Shown: positions 35,864 to 44,806 of the stretch, piece by piece
Layout: every line of letters begins with the position of its first letter
Position numbering within the stretch: position 1 is the stretch's first letter
Assembly: GCF_000262045.1 (NCBI RefSeq)
Contig: NZ_AJVF01000015.1
Span: 90,571 to 154,570, forward strand
Reading direction: 5' to 3'
Length of the DNA stretch: 64,000 nt
Origin: Bacillus siamensis KCTC 13613
GTDB lineage: Bacteria > Bacillota > Bacilli > Bacillales > Bacillaceae
Made by a program: the position numbers and the translations under genes
Notes under the pieces: generated by a model
The model's database searches: none
Told to the model about the DNA's origin: nothing
Seen by the model: only the letters and a program-made list of their open reading frames with translations

Positions 35864-36289
35864 TTGAAAGTAAGAACACAAATGATGTATGATATGGAAG
35901 CTTTGCTTCGAAAAGTGTTTAAACAAATCAGAAATGAAGTTAATGAAATTCTAGATAAAGAGCTGTCCAGGAACGAATTCACCATTTTACGGATTCTCAG
36001 TGAACAAGGCCCTAAAAAAGTTACGGAATTCGCTCCCATTCTTGAGGTCTCCGCAAGCCACATTACCGCAGTGACCGACGCTTTAGTAGAAAAGGAATGG
36101 ATCACCCGCATCCGTTCTAAAGAGGACAGACGAATTATCAGAATCCATATTACGGAAGACGGGGAGAAAATTGTCGATCATTTCAACCAGAAAAAAACTG
36201 AATACTTTTTTAAACGGTTTGACTGCTACTCTGATGAAGAGCTCGCAACGTTAATCAAACTGTTCAGCAAGCTGGATAAAAAACGCTGA
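35864..36289 (+). CDS. ypoP: YpoP, MarR-family transcriptional regulator
   Basis: A 141-residue MarR regulator: NEFTILRILSEQGPKKVTEF and ITAVTDALVEKEWITRIRSK form the winged helix, with the basic wing ED(R)RIIRIHITEDG. The start is TTG (MKVRTQMMYD) eight bases after GGAGG and gives the length known for YpoP. Divergent from msrAB; whether it controls them is unknown. Confidence 0.9.
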   Translation: MKVRTQMMYDMEALLRKVFKQIRNEVNEILDKELSRNEFTILRILSEQGPKKVTEFAPILEVSASHITAVTDALVEKEWITRIRSKEDRRIIRIHITEDGEKIVDHFNQKKTEYFFKRFDCYSDEELATLIKLFSKLDKKR

Positions 36290-36296
36290 AACGTAA

Positions 36297-36332
36297 AAAA
36301 CACAAATCCCAGAAAGGATCTGTGTTTTTTTT
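36297..36332. terminator. Terminator between ypoP and ypmS
   Basis: AAAAACACA-ATCC / GGAT-TGTGTTTTT hairpin with T run; the genes converge. Confidence 0.8.
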
Positions 36333-36340
36333 ATGAAAAC

Positions 36341-36904
36341 TTATTGCTTCGGATGATAATAGGAAAATTCAATTTCATCCGTGTCGAGATTGATTTTATC
36401 AGCCTTAACATACATACCGTTGTCTAATGGCATTTCCGACAGACGGACCTCAATGCTTTTATCACTTGGATGAACGTGCACAAATGACGGCAGTTCGTAA
36501 AAGCTGTCCATATAATTCAGCACAAAGCTGATCGGAAGACTTAATTCACCTAATGAAAACTTCGTCACTTTCAGAACCACATCTCCGTTCTTTTGTACGG
36601 ACGGTTCAAATGTGACAACCGCATTAATGGATGTTGAGAACGCCTTGATTTTACCGGCTACGTGCACGTCGTTATTGATGTCCACTTTGTAGTCAAGCTG
36701 ATTCGATGCCTTCTCTTTTAAGTACGAATTCACAAACCTGGCAAGTGATTCTTTGGAGCTGGTGATATGAAAGCCGTACTCGCTTTTTGTCTCATCTTGT
36801 ATTTTCGCCTGTTCTCCCGGCATAACCATCAATGTCACGATTACCGCGGCGGCAATCACATTGAGTGCAAGAAGAATAAAAAACAGCGATTTCCATTTCT
36901 TCAT
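36341..36904 (-). CDS. ypmS: YpmS, membrane-anchored DUF2140 protein
   Basis: A 187-residue protein with one N-terminal membrane helix (residues 7-26) and an extracytoplasmic beta-rich domain (GKIKAFSTSINAVVTFEPSV, SLPISFVLNYMDSFYELPSF). Recognised as YpmS; function unknown. It follows ypmR by nine bases, so ypmR-ypmS is an operon. ATG 36904 chosen over the ATG one codon earlier because of spacing to GGGTGA. Confidence 0.85.
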   Translation of the reverse strand: MKKWKSLFFILLALNVIAAAVIVTLMVMPGEQAKIQDETKSEYGFHITSSKESLARFVNSYLKEKASNQLDYKVDINNDVHVAGKIKAFSTSINAVVTFEPSVQKNGDVVLKVTKFSLGELSLPISFVLNYMDSFYELPSFVHVHPSDKSIEVRLSEMPLDNGMYVKADKINLDTDEIEFSYYHPKQ

Positions 36905-36913
36905 CATTTCACC

Positions 36914-37669
36914 CTATTCTGCTGGTAACCCTTGTTTTTCAATAGTGCCGTACAATCGATCGGCGATGAGTGCATACCCTTTTGCATTCGGATGAAAATC
37001 ATCATCCTTTGAAATGCGGCTGCTGCCGCTTTTTTGACTGAACAAGTCTTCAACATTCACCGCGGCGGCGTGAGGATCTTTTTTCAGCTCTTTTGCGGCG
37101 ATCTGGTTCCAATCAGTCACAACCCCGTTAATCTCTTTTAACTCAGGCAGCGTAAATGTGAACGGATTGTACATGCTGACATACACCAGCTCAGCGTTTT
37201 GATTGTATTTGCGTATTTTTGAAATGATCGCCTTGAACCGTTTTTCAAAAGGTTTCTCTTCCTTTTGGAACGGCTGAACCGTCAGCTGCATAACGTTCTG
37301 GCGGAGCACCTTCATTAAATCATTACCGCCGATGGTAAAAAAGATATAATCGGCGCCCTTCAATGATTTCTGCACTTTTTTATCATCAAGCTTTTTAAGC
37401 AGGTCAGACGTCTTGTCGCCCTGCACCGCATAATTTTTAATATCTACCGTTTTCACATGTCCCTTTTTCTTAAGGGAATCCGCCACCTTGCCGACGTATC
37501 CTGAACCGTCAGAATCTCCTACTCCTTCAGTCAATGAATCTCCGACCGCAGCTATGACAATATGATCTTTCGTTTTCGGTTCTTCAGCATCAGAACCGGT
37601 GCGCTGGACAGAACAAGCTGATAAAAGCAAGGCCAGTCCGGCGATCAATGAGAACATTCGCAGCTTCAA
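36914..37669 (-). CDS. ypmR: YpmR, SGNH/GDSL lipase-like lipoprotein
   Basis: A 251-residue lipoprotein (lipobox LLSAC near residue 19) with an SGNH hydrolase domain: block I VGDSLTEGVGD (catalytic Ser), block III IGGNDLM and block V DDFHPNAKGY (catalytic Asp/His). It probably hydrolyses esters in lipids or the envelope outside the membrane. The TTG start (MKLRMFSLIAG) lies eight bases after AAGGAG. Confidence 0.9.
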   Translation of the reverse strand: MKLRMFSLIAGLALLLSACSVQRTGSDAEEPKTKDHIVIAAVGDSLTEGVGDSDGSGYVGKVADSLKKKGHVKTVDIKNYAVQGDKTSDLLKKLDDKKVQKSLKGADYIFFTIGGNDLMKVLRQNVMQLTVQPFQKEEKPFEKRFKAIISKIRKYNQNAELVYVSMYNPFTFTLPELKEINGVVTDWNQIAAKELKKDPHAAAVNVEDLFSQKSGSSRISKDDDFHPNAKGYALIADRLYGTIEKQGLPAE

Positions 37670-37746
37670 TCTGGTTGCTCCTTCCCCGTCTACTAGTGGA
37701 AAGTGTAACATGTTTTTTCAGATTTGAAAATGTCTAATCTGCCAGT

Positions 37747-38328
37747 TTACTTGAGCTTCTCAGCCGCTTTGACATCTGAGAGGATGTCATCATACGGAAC
37801 TTTCTGCACGCCGTCATAATCTTTAAGCACCTTGCCGTCAGGTCCGACTAAATAAAAAGAAGTTTTATGTATGACCTGATCTTCCCCCTTCGGCTTGTTG
37901 ACGATTGCTTTAAAGCTGTTCAGCGCAAAATCTTCAATGTCCTTTTGGCTGTAACCGGTCAGAAAATCCCAGTTGCGAAGTGAGAGCGGATATTTGGAAG
38001 CAAATGCTTTCAGCTGTTTAGGCGTATCATTTTCAGGATCTACACTGAACGACACAATCCGCACATCCGGGTTCTCAGCCTTCAGTCTTTTTTGCAGTTC
38101 AGTCATATGGGCTGTCATCGGCGGACAGACGGAATTACAATTTGTAAACATAAAATCCGCAATCCAGACATGCCCCTTCAGGCTTTTCAGTGACACTGTT
38201 TTTCCGTCTTGGTTCTGATATGAAAACGGCTCAATCTGATAGTTCAGCGGGTCTTTTATCGTCTTCCCCCCGCAGGCGCACAAGAGCAGCAAACAGATGA
38301 CGGCAGCGAAGCTTTTCATTTTTTTCAT
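37747..38328 (-). CDS. ypmQ: YpmQ, SCO1/SenC-family copper chaperone
   Basis: A 193-residue lipoprotein (LLCAC) of the SCO1/SenC thioredoxin-like family. It has the copper-binding CxxxC in TNCNSVCPPM and the distal His in QVIHKTSFYLVGPDG. It is likely to help copper delivery to cytochrome oxidase. The start (MKKMKSF) is 6-7 bases after GGGGGG and gives the expected length. Confidence 0.92.
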   Translation of the reverse strand: MKKMKSFAAVICLLLLCACGGKTIKDPLNYQIEPFSYQNQDGKTVSLKSLKGHVWIADFMFTNCNSVCPPMTAHMTELQKRLKAENPDVRIVSFSVDPENDTPKQLKAFASKYPLSLRNWDFLTGYSQKDIEDFALNSFKAIVNKPKGEDQVIHKTSFYLVGPDGKVLKDYDGVQKVPYDDILSDVKAAEKLK

Positions 38329-38370
38329 TTCCATTCCCCCCATGGATAAAACGCTTACAGCATTCATCAT

Positions 38371-38411
38371 AAAAAAATCCCCGCACCCTCCCTTATCAAA
38401 AGGAGGGCGCT
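38371..38411 (-). terminator. Terminator downstream of ypmP
   Basis: GCGCCCTCCT / GGGAGGGTGC on the minus strand, then TTTTTTT. Confidence 0.75.
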
Positions 38412-38426
38412 AAGGAATGCGCGCCG

Positions 38427-38678
38427 TCATGCGTTATGTTTTAATATCTCTTGGTTGAAAACGGCCTCGTAATCTTTCCACTTCATACGGCGCTTAACAT
38501 ATTGTCGGAATGAATACACTGTTCTCACACTTCGTGAAGCAAAAACTTCTCTCAAATAAAGCTCAAGGTGCCGATGAATTTGAAAAAAATAATGTTCACC
38601 TTTCGTGACAACCGGTATTTCTGTCACTTTCACCTGAATCCCGTCCTGTCGTTTGAACTCTAGGCTTTTGAGTAACAA
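38427..38678 (-). CDS. ypmP: YpmP, small conserved protein
   Basis: An 83-residue soluble basic protein (start TTG after AAGGATT; MLLKSLEFKRQDGIQVKVTE, then FRQYVKRRMKWKDYEAVFNQ). Matches YpmP in length and position between ypmQ and ilvA. Function unknown. Confidence 0.8.
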   Translation of the reverse strand: MLLKSLEFKRQDGIQVKVTEIPVVTKGEHYFFQIHRHLELYLREVFASRSVRTVYSFRQYVKRRMKWKDYEAVFNQEILKHNA

Positions 38679-38770
38679 GATATCAATCCTTCTTTTTCGA
38701 TTGTTTTCTTTTTATTATATACAATCTGAGAAAGCGTGTCTGTCATTTTGCGCGGCCGTTCTAAAAAAAG

Positions 38771-40039
38771 TCAGATTAACAGGTGGAACAGGTCCTGATC
38801 TTTATTCACTTCTACGTAATGAAATCCTTTTTGGTCCATCCGGGCAATGAGCGCGCCGTAATCTTCCCGATGTTTCAGCTCAATACCGACCAATGCAGGT
38901 CCGCTGCTTTTATTATTTTTTTTCGTATATTCAAATCGGGTGATGTCATCATCAGGCCCGAGCACTTCATCAAGGTATTCGCGAAGCGCTCCCGCCCTTT
39001 GCGGGAAATTAACGATAAAATAGTGCTGCAGCCCCTCATAAATCATGGAGCGTTCCTTCATCTCCTGCATTCTGCCGATGTCGTTATTCCCTCCGCTGAC
39101 CACACAGATGACGTTTTTTCCTTTAATCTCTTCCTTGTACAGATCAAGTGCCGACACGGACAATGCTCCCGCCGGCTCAGCTACGATGGCGCATTGATTG
39201 TATAATTCGAGAATTGTGCTGCACACTTTTCCTTCCGGGACAAGAAGAATGTCATCAACTACGGTTTCAAGCGTCTGAAAAGTTTCCGCGCCGATTTTTT
39301 TTACAGCCGCCCCGTCAACAAATTTATCGATTTTCTCAAGTTCAATGACTTGTCCGGCTTTTTTCGATTCAAAATATGTAGCTGCGCCCTTCGGCTCCAC
39401 CGCTATGATTTTTGTTTCCGGCGAAATGTTTTTCATGTACGTGCCGAGACCGGAAAGGAGTCCTCCTCCCCCTACACTCGCAAAGAGGAAATGCGGCTCA
39501 ACGTCAATGTCATTTAAAATTTCAATGGCAGCCGTTCCCTGCCCCGCCATGACGTCCGGATCGTCAAACGGATGAATAAACGTGCGGTTTTCCTTTTCAC
39601 AGCATTCCGCAGAACTCTTATATGCATCATCGAAAGTGTCACCCGTCAATATGATTTCAACAAATTCTTTTCCGAACAGCTCCACTTGAGATACCTTTTG
39701 TCTCGGTGTGGTTGACGGCATAAAAATCTTGCCGTGAATGCCGAGATGTTTGCATGAGAACGCAACCCCCTGCGCGTGGTTTCCCGCACTGGCGCAGACA
39801 ATTCCGTTTTCAGTCTGCTCTTTTGAGAGCTGTCTCATTTTATTATAAGCCCCTCTGAGCTTAAATGATCTGACCACCTGAAGGTCTTCTCTTTTCAAAT
39901 AGATATTGCAGTCATATCTCTCAGAAAGTCTGTCATTCCTCTGCAAAGGCGTATGTATCACAACGTCCTTTACGTTTTGGTGCGCTTTTAAAATGTCTTT
40001 TACCTGGATGAGAGAGTCTTCTTTAAGTAACGGTTTCAT
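38771..40039 (-). CDS. ilvA: Threonine dehydratase IlvA
   Basis: A 422-residue biosynthetic threonine ammonia-lyase producing 2-oxobutyrate for isoleucine. The PLP lysine is in RSFKLRGAYNKM, and the glycine-rich phosphate loop is SVGGGGLLSGLG. The C-terminal ~90 residues form an ACT-like domain for isoleucine feedback (YFIVNFPQRAGALREYLDEV). Reads toward ypmP; divergent from yplP. Confidence 0.95.
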   Translation of the reverse strand: MKPLLKEDSLIQVKDILKAHQNVKDVVIHTPLQRNDRLSERYDCNIYLKREDLQVVRSFKLRGAYNKMRQLSKEQTENGIVCASAGNHAQGVAFSCKHLGIHGKIFMPSTTPRQKVSQVELFGKEFVEIILTGDTFDDAYKSSAECCEKENRTFIHPFDDPDVMAGQGTAAIEILNDIDVEPHFLFASVGGGGLLSGLGTYMKNISPETKIIAVEPKGAATYFESKKAGQVIELEKIDKFVDGAAVKKIGAETFQTLETVVDDILLVPEGKVCSTILELYNQCAIVAEPAGALSVSALDLYKEEIKGKNVICVVSGGNNDIGRMQEMKERSMIYEGLQHYFIVNFPQRAGALREYLDEVLGPDDDITRFEYTKKNNKSSGPALVGIELKHREDYGALIARMDQKGFHYVEVNKDQDLFHLLI

Positions 40040-40094
40040 TTACAGAGTCCTTTCTTATTTAAATCCCTATTTAATATGCCATTATAACATGAAT

Positions 40095-40122
40095 ATTCAA
40101 ATAATAAGATAATTATTTGAAT
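40095..40122. promoter_or_regulatory. Perfect inverted repeat in the ilvA-yplP intergenic region
   Basis: ATTCAAATAAT, 6-base spacer, ATTATTTGAAT. It overlaps the region just upstream of a TATAAT (minus strand, about 40080-40085, with TG extension) that is the likely ilvA -10. A repressor such as CodY is expected at ilvA in Bacillus, but the repeat matches the CodY box only loosely. Confidence 0.5.
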
Positions 40123-40223
40123 TTCGTAAATAAAATTAAATAAACCGATTCATAAGAAAAAGATATTTTCAAAGGTGAAAACATGTTATACTTAAACCAA
40201 TTAGAACCAAAAGGAGCCAATTC

Positions 40224-41210
40224 ATGACTGTAATTGAACAATCTGATCCCTTTCATCAGCTAGCCGGCGAACATAAATCCTTTTTAGAAACGAAACGATT
40301 GGCCGCCAAATTCGCCTTATCGGATCTGCCGGTCTTCATCACGGGTGAAGTCGGAACCGGAAAAAAACAAATGGCCGCAGCGATCCACCATAAATCCCGC
40401 AGAAACAGCGAACTATTTATTACCGTTCACTGCAGCCAAAGCGAAGAGCGGCTCAATCATGAACTGTTCTGTGCTGAAGGTGCATTAAATAGGGCCCGCC
40501 GCGGAACATTATTCTTATATGAAATCGGAGACATGCCGCTGTCGGTACAGGCCAGCCTTCTTTCGGAGCTTGATGCCGGGCTTTCCGCCCGCATCATTGC
40601 AAGCAGCACGGCTGATCTTGCCGATACGGAAAACACGTTCAGCAAAGATTTATTTTACAGGCTTCACGTGTTATGCCTTCAGCTCCCTGCTCTATCTGAA
40701 CGAAAAGGCGACATACCGCTCCTTCTTCAGCATATGCTGGCAGCCTCTGGGCAGCAATTGCATCTCGATCCGTCCGTTTATCCGCTGTTTGAGCGGCACA
40801 CCTTTAACGGCAACATCAGAGAGCTTCAAAACGCGGCGCATTATATGGCTGCGGCAGCCTCCGGCGGTACGATTTATCCCGAGGATGTCCCGCCGTATAT
40901 CAAAAACAGCCAGAAAGCGAAAACCGCCAAGAAAAAAGAAAAGCGCCTGACATTGATGGAGAAAGAAGAATTTTTGTTTATTTTGGAATCAATCAAAGGC
41001 TTAAATGCCAAAGGCGAACCCGCCAGCAGACGGAGCATATCCGAATTAAGTGAGAACGGCACAATGACATTGACGCCTCAGCAGGTCAGAAACAGGCTTG
41101 ATTACTTAGAAAAGATGAACTATGTCACAAAAGGCCGGGGACGCGCAGGAACAAAAATCACAATAGAAGGGTTAGGCTTTTTGCAGTCACTGCAAAAACA
41201 AATCCTTTAA
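40224..41210 (+). CDS. yplP: YplP, NtrC-like AAA+ regulator (degenerate)
   Basis: A 328-residue protein with the AAA+ fold of sigma-54 activators: Walker A GEVGTGKK (41-48), sensor/arginine segment FYRLHVLCLQLPALSERKGD, and C-terminal winged-helix-like region (SISELSENGTMTLTPQQVRN). The GAFTGA loop that contacts sigma-54 is absent, and Walker B is FLYEIG (Asp replaced by Tyr99). In B. subtilis YplP has been linked to cold-shock adaptation together with SigL. Start ATG after AAAAGGAG. Confidence 0.85.
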   Translation: MTVIEQSDPFHQLAGEHKSFLETKRLAAKFALSDLPVFITGEVGTGKKQMAAAIHHKSRRNSELFITVHCSQSEERLNHELFCAEGALNRARRGTLFLYEIGDMPLSVQASLLSELDAGLSARIIASSTADLADTENTFSKDLFYRLHVLCLQLPALSERKGDIPLLLQHMLAASGQQLHLDPSVYPLFERHTFNGNIRELQNAAHYMAAAASGGTIYPEDVPPYIKNSQKAKTAKKKEKRLTLMEKEEFLFILESIKGLNAKGEPASRRSISELSENGTMTLTPQQVRNRLDYLEKMNYVTKGRGRAGTKITIEGLGFLQSLQKQIL

Positions 41211-41225
41211 AAGGAGGACATTTGA

Positions 41226-41864
41226 TTGTTCACGATTAAAGAAGAAATCGCAAATGCCATCACACACGGAATCGGTGTATTGCTGTCGATTCCGGCGCTG
41301 ATTTTTCTCATTATCTTCGCGGTAAAATACGGATCGCCGACAGACATCGCCAGCTTCTCGATTTTCGGCGCCTCAATGCTGCTTCTGTATCTCAGCTCGA
41401 CTCTCCTGCACAGCATTCAGCATAAAAAAACGAAAGACATTCTTGAGATTGTGGATCACTCCGCGATTTACGTCTTGATAGCGGGGACATATACGCCATT
41501 TTTATTAGGGCCGCTTAAAGGCGCACTCGGCCTGACTCTTTTAATTATCGTTTGGTCGCTTGCCCTCGGAGGCATCGTGTTTAAAATCTTTTTCGTGAAG
41601 CGGTTTATCATTTTTTCAACGCTTGTCTATTTAATGATGGGCTGGCTGATTATCGTCGCCATTAAACCGCTGTACGCTTCGCTGTCAGGCCCGGGATTCG
41701 GCCTTCTTCTTCTCGGCGGCTTATTATATTCCGCCGGCACCGTTTTTTATATTTGGAGAAAGATCCCGTTTCATCACGCCATTTGGCACAGCTTTGTTTT
41801 AGGCGGCAGCGCCTCAATGTTTTTCTGTATTTTATTTTATTGTGTCAAAGTTCCCTTTATCTGA
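41226..41864 (+). CDS. yplQ: YplQ, hemolysin III/PAQR-family membrane protein
   Basis: A 212-residue protein with seven predicted membrane helices, starting at TTG (MFTIKEEIANAITHGIGVLL) after AAAGGAGG. Family motifs: EEIANAITHG, SSTLLHS, LEIVDHSAIYVLIAGTYTPF and the metal-binding HHAIWHSFVLGGS. The PAQR fold probably has hydrolase activity on lipids; the role is not established. It follows yplP by 15 bases. Confidence 0.92.
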   Translation: MFTIKEEIANAITHGIGVLLSIPALIFLIIFAVKYGSPTDIASFSIFGASMLLLYLSSTLLHSIQHKKTKDILEIVDHSAIYVLIAGTYTPFLLGPLKGALGLTLLIIVWSLALGGIVFKIFFVKRFIIFSTLVYLMMGWLIIVAIKPLYASLSGPGFGLLLLGGLLYSAGTVFYIWRKIPFHHAIWHSFVLGGSASMFFCILFYCVKVPFI

Positions 41865-41869
41865 AATAA

Positions 41870-41907
41870 AAAAGCACAGCCTCTCGTAAAGAGACTGTGC
41901 TTTTTTT
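41870..41907. terminator. Terminator between yplQ and ypkP
   Basis: AAAAGCACAG-TCTC / GAGA-CTGTGCTTTT with T run; genes converge. Confidence 0.85.
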
Positions 41908-42526
41908 ATGCACGGAGCCGTTTTTGAACGGCCGGATAATAAGCGGGTTTGACATGCAATTCAATGTCAGCCGGTTTCAGCCGTTTCAATAATCTGCCCC
42001 GAAGCAGCCGGTCTGTTCCCGTTGTGCTGACCGGAACAATCGGAAGATCAAAACGCAGGGCCAGTTCCTCCGGATTGATTTTGCCGTCTTCAGAAAGAAT
42101 CAGGCTTTGTCCTTTTTGCAGGCTGACTTCCGCCTCCTGACGCACGTCCCGGCTTTCTCCGTCACAAATGACACCCATCAGTCTCAGCCAATTCCCCAGA
42201 AACGGCATCCGGAAAGCTTTCTTGCCGGCGATAAAACCAGCCGGATCTTCAAGATGTCCCGCAAGCAGTACAAGATCACCCACACCTAATCTCGGATGCA
42301 CATACAATACAGGTCCGTCCGGTATCGGCCGATCATGATGAATGCTGATTACCGATCCCGACAAGTCAATGCAGCCTCTCATAAACGCTTTGGGCTGTTC
42401 GTACACCCGTTTCATCTGTTTTTGAAAAGAAAGCCGCGGGTCAAGCTCTTTTAGATTGATATATTCCTGAATATTTTTCATGAACATAAATACAACGTAC
42501 ATCACAAGGCAGCCGTAACGAATCAA
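41906..42526 (-). CDS. ypkP: YpkP, acyltransferase-like protein
   Basis: A 206-residue protein with a short hydrophobic N-terminus and an LPLAT-like core (GPVLYVHPRLGVGDLVLLAG, GKKAFRMPFLGNWLRLMGVI, FDLPIVPVSTTGTDRLLRG). The usual HX4D catalytic motif of glycerolphosphate acyltransferases appears as HX6D, so activity is uncertain. TTG start seven bases after GGGGA. Named from its position before dfrA. Confidence 0.75.
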   Translation of the reverse strand: MIRYGCLVMYVVFMFMKNIQEYINLKELDPRLSFQKQMKRVYEQPKAFMRGCIDLSGSVISIHHDRPIPDGPVLYVHPRLGVGDLVLLAGHLEDPAGFIAGKKAFRMPFLGNWLRLMGVICDGESRDVRQEAEVSLQKGQSLILSEDGKINPEELALRFDLPIVPVSTTGTDRLLRGRLLKRLKPADIELHVKPAYYPAVQKRLRA

Positions 42527-42547
42527 TTCTTGTCCCCCTGCTCGATC

Positions 42548-43033
42548 TCAATTCTTTTTCTCGTATACAAGGTACTCATAATCGTAAGGGTTTTTTTCAT
42601 CTTTTACTCCCTGTCTGCGGGATGTCAATTCCCATTCAGCTTCATTAAACTCCGGAAAAAAACGGTCACCTTCAAAGACATGATGAATTTTAGTCATGTA
42701 GAGTCTGTCCGCATATGGAAAGAGCGCACTGTACAGCTGAGCGCCGCCGATTACAAAGCATTCTTCATTCCCCGGGATCAATTTGAGCACTTCCTCAGCC
42801 GAGGAAGCGACCGTACAGCCTTGAAATAAGGATTCGTCCCGTGAAGTTACAACGATGTTACGCCGATTCGGAAGCGGACGTCCGATTGATTCAAACGTTT
42901 TCCGCCCCATCACAATGGTATGCCCCGTCGTCACTTTTTTGAAATATGCGAGATCGTCCGGAAGGTGCCAAGGCAGATCGTTATCTTTTCCGATCAGCCG
43001 GTTTTCATCCATCGCAAAAATAAACGAAATCAT
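42548..43033 (-). CDS. dfrA: Dihydrofolate reductase DfrA
   Basis: A 161-residue [24 protein letters not shown] with the W-x-L-P-x-D loop ([13 protein letters not shown]; Asp binds pterin), [19 protein letters not shown] and [12 protein letters not shown]. It reduces dihydrofolate to tetrahydrofolate, the trimethoprim target. Overlaps the thyB stop by four bases, so the two are coupled. Confidence 0.96.
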   Translation of the reverse strand: MISFIFAMDENRLIGKDNDLPWHLPDDLAYFKKVTTGHTIVMGRKTFESIGRPLPNRRNIVVTSRDESLFQGCTVASSAEEVLKLIPGNEECFVIGGAQLYSALFPYADRLYMTKIHHVFEGDRFFPEFNEAEWELTSRRQGVKDEKNPYDYEYLVYEKKN

Positions 43034-43824
43034 ACGCTGACAGCTCCTTTTATATGCGGATGCGGGTCATAATCCTCAATGATAAAGTCTTCAAACGTAA
43101 AATCAAAAATAGAATCAACGTTGCGCGCAAACCGCAGTTTCGGCAGCGGGCGGACATCTCTTGTCAGCTGCAAATTCACCTGTTCCACATGGTTTTGATA
43201 AATGTGGACGTCTCCGAACGTGTGAACAAACTCACCCGGTTCAAGACCCGTCACATGCGCGATCATCATTGTTAAAAGCGCATAAGACGCGATATTAAAC
43301 GGCACGCCGAGAAAGACATCCGCCGACCGCTGGTAAAGCTGGCACGACAGTTTTCCGTCAGCGACATAAAACTGAAACAGGCAGTGGCAAGGAGGAAGCG
43401 CCATATGATCAATTTCGCCGACATTCCACGCACTGACGATTAAACGCCGGGAATTCGGATTGGTCTTGATGTCATGAACCAGCCGGGAGATTTGATCAAT
43501 CGTCTCGCCGTCCGCTCCGCGCCATGAGCGCCATTGAGAGCCGTAAACCGGTCCAAGCTCTCCGTTTTCATCGGCCCATTCATTCCAGATGCGGACTCCG
43601 TTTTCCTGAAGGTAGCGGACATTCGTGTCTCCTTTTAAAAACCAAAGCAACTCGTGCGCGATTGATTTAAAATGGAGCTTTTTCGTCGTAAGCATCGGGA
43701 AACCTTCCTGAAGATTAAACCGCATTTGGTAGCCGAACGTGCTGATCGTCCCCGTTCCCGTACGGTCTCCTTTTTTTTCTCCGTTTTCTAACACATGACG
43801 GCACAAATCTTTATATTGTTTCAT
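43030..43824 (-). CDS. thyB: Thymidylate synthase ThyB (ThyA family)
   Basis: A 264-residue classical thymidylate synthase: [29 protein letters not shown], the catalytic cysteine in [32 protein letters not shown] and [12 protein letters not shown]. It converts dUMP to dTMP and yields dihydrofolate, which DfrA recycles. The start MKQYKDLC (43824) gives the usual length and follows AAAAGGATG. Confidence 0.96.
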   Translation of the reverse strand: MKQYKDLCRHVLENGEKKGDRTGTGTISTFGYQMRFNLQEGFPMLTTKKLHFKSIAHELLWFLKGDTNVRYLQENGVRIWNEWADENGELGPVYGSQWRSWRGADGETIDQISRLVHDIKTNPNSRRLIVSAWNVGEIDHMALPPCHCLFQFYVADGKLSCQLYQRSADVFLGVPFNIASYALLTMMIAHVTGLEPGEFVHTFGDVHIYQNHVEQVNLQLTRDVRPLPKLRFARNVDSIFDFTFEDFIIEDYDPHPHIKGAVSV

Positions 43825-43868
43825 CTTTTTCATCCTTTTAACGTAGTCTTTTAGTAGTGTAACACAAT

Positions 43869-43908
43869 AAAAAATCATTTCTGCAAAATTTCTCAGAAAT
43901 GATTTTTT
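43869..43908. terminator. Terminator downstream of ypjP
   Basis: AAAAATCATTTCTG / CAGAAATGATTTTT, with T runs on both strands. It separates ypjP from thyB. Confidence 0.85.
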
Positions 43909-43923
43909 TATTTCTTCACGTTA

Positions 43924-44532
43924 TTACACGCTCATCCAGTCAGGCGGCGTATTCCGGTCCCAATAAATGCTGCCGAGCTCATGGTGTGATTGAAATCCGT
44001 CTTCAGCGGTATGGTAATGAAAATTAAACCAGTAGCCGTCTTGCGGAGGATGATCCCGGCGGACGTGGAATCTTAAAAGATCTTCACCCGTCAGCCTGTT
44101 ATACACATGAAAAATTTTTTCGGTTTTTCCGGCCGACGGCTTGCTGGATATGACCACATCCTGATACGCTTCATCATCTTGGAACTTGGCTAAATGCCCT
44201 GTGATCACATCTTCGATTTTCGGCAGAATTTCACTTCTGTAATCATCTTCAATGACCGGAGAGATTTTGCTGCCGAATTTTAAAAATGCTTGATTTTCAG
44301 CATCACCGAGAAGCTGCTGCTGATACGATTGAAACGGTAATTCAGGCTCCCGCCCTGCCTTCTCTTCCCCCGGCAGGGAGTGTTCATCATAAAAAGCGGT
44401 GTAATCATTCTGCTCAAGACTGCTCGACTGTCCTGAAGGCTTGTCTGTCATCAGAGCAGCCGGAGGAGACACGAGCCCGAACGTTACAATGGTAAACAGA
44501 ACCACAAGGGTCTTTTTCATCCACAATTTCAT
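43924..44532 (-). CDS. ypjP: YpjP, exported protein of unknown function
   Basis: A 202-residue protein with an N-terminal signal or anchor (MKLWMKKTLVVLFTIVTFGL), then a soluble domain ending SIYWDRNTPPDWMSV. Recognised as YpjP by sequence and position. No catalytic motif recognised. GAGGGGA precedes the ATG. Confidence 0.85.
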   Translation of the reverse strand: MKLWMKKTLVVLFTIVTFGLVSPPAALMTDKPSGQSSSLEQNDYTAFYDEHSLPGEEKAGREPELPFQSYQQQLLGDAENQAFLKFGSKISPVIEDDYRSEILPKIEDVITGHLAKFQDDEAYQDVVISSKPSAGKTEKIFHVYNRLTGEDLLRFHVRRDHPPQDGYWFNFHYHTAEDGFQSHHELGSIYWDRNTPPDWMSV

Positions 44533-44701
44533 GATAGATAGTTCCCCTCTGTTTTATTGTCCTCTTGTCCCTATATTCTAGCATAGAACAAAGCGCGGCG
44601 TCATGTCCGGAAGCGCATGATCATACAATATGGGAAATTGGTAACTGTGACCGAGCGGCTAAACCGCTTACAATAAGAAAGAGAAAAAAGGAGGGGATGA
44701 G

Positions 44702-44776
44702 ATGATTAACGCTTTATTTGCGACTGTATCACTTCTCACGCTGCTTTATTTTGTCGTCATGGAAATCACTGATTAA
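44702..44776 (+). CDS. Tiny membrane peptide (24 aa)
   Basis: A 24-codon ORF with an excellent ribosome site (AAAAGGAGGGG) six bases before ATG. It encodes a hydrophobic helix (NALFATVSLLTLLYFVVM) with an acidic end (EITD). A possible promoter with -10 TACAAT (about 44667-44672) lies upstream. The ribosome site is stronger than expected by chance, but function is unknown. Confidence 0.55.
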   Translation: MINALFATVSLLTLLYFVVMEITD

Positions 44777-44784
44777 CGAAAGAA

Positions 44785-44806
44785 AAGCTCATGATATCAT
44801 GAGCTT
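44785..44806 (-). terminator. Hairpin at the end of ypiP
   Basis: AAGCTCATGA / TCATGAGCTT; on the minus strand TTTTC follows. It overlaps the ypiP stop codon. Confidence 0.55.
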
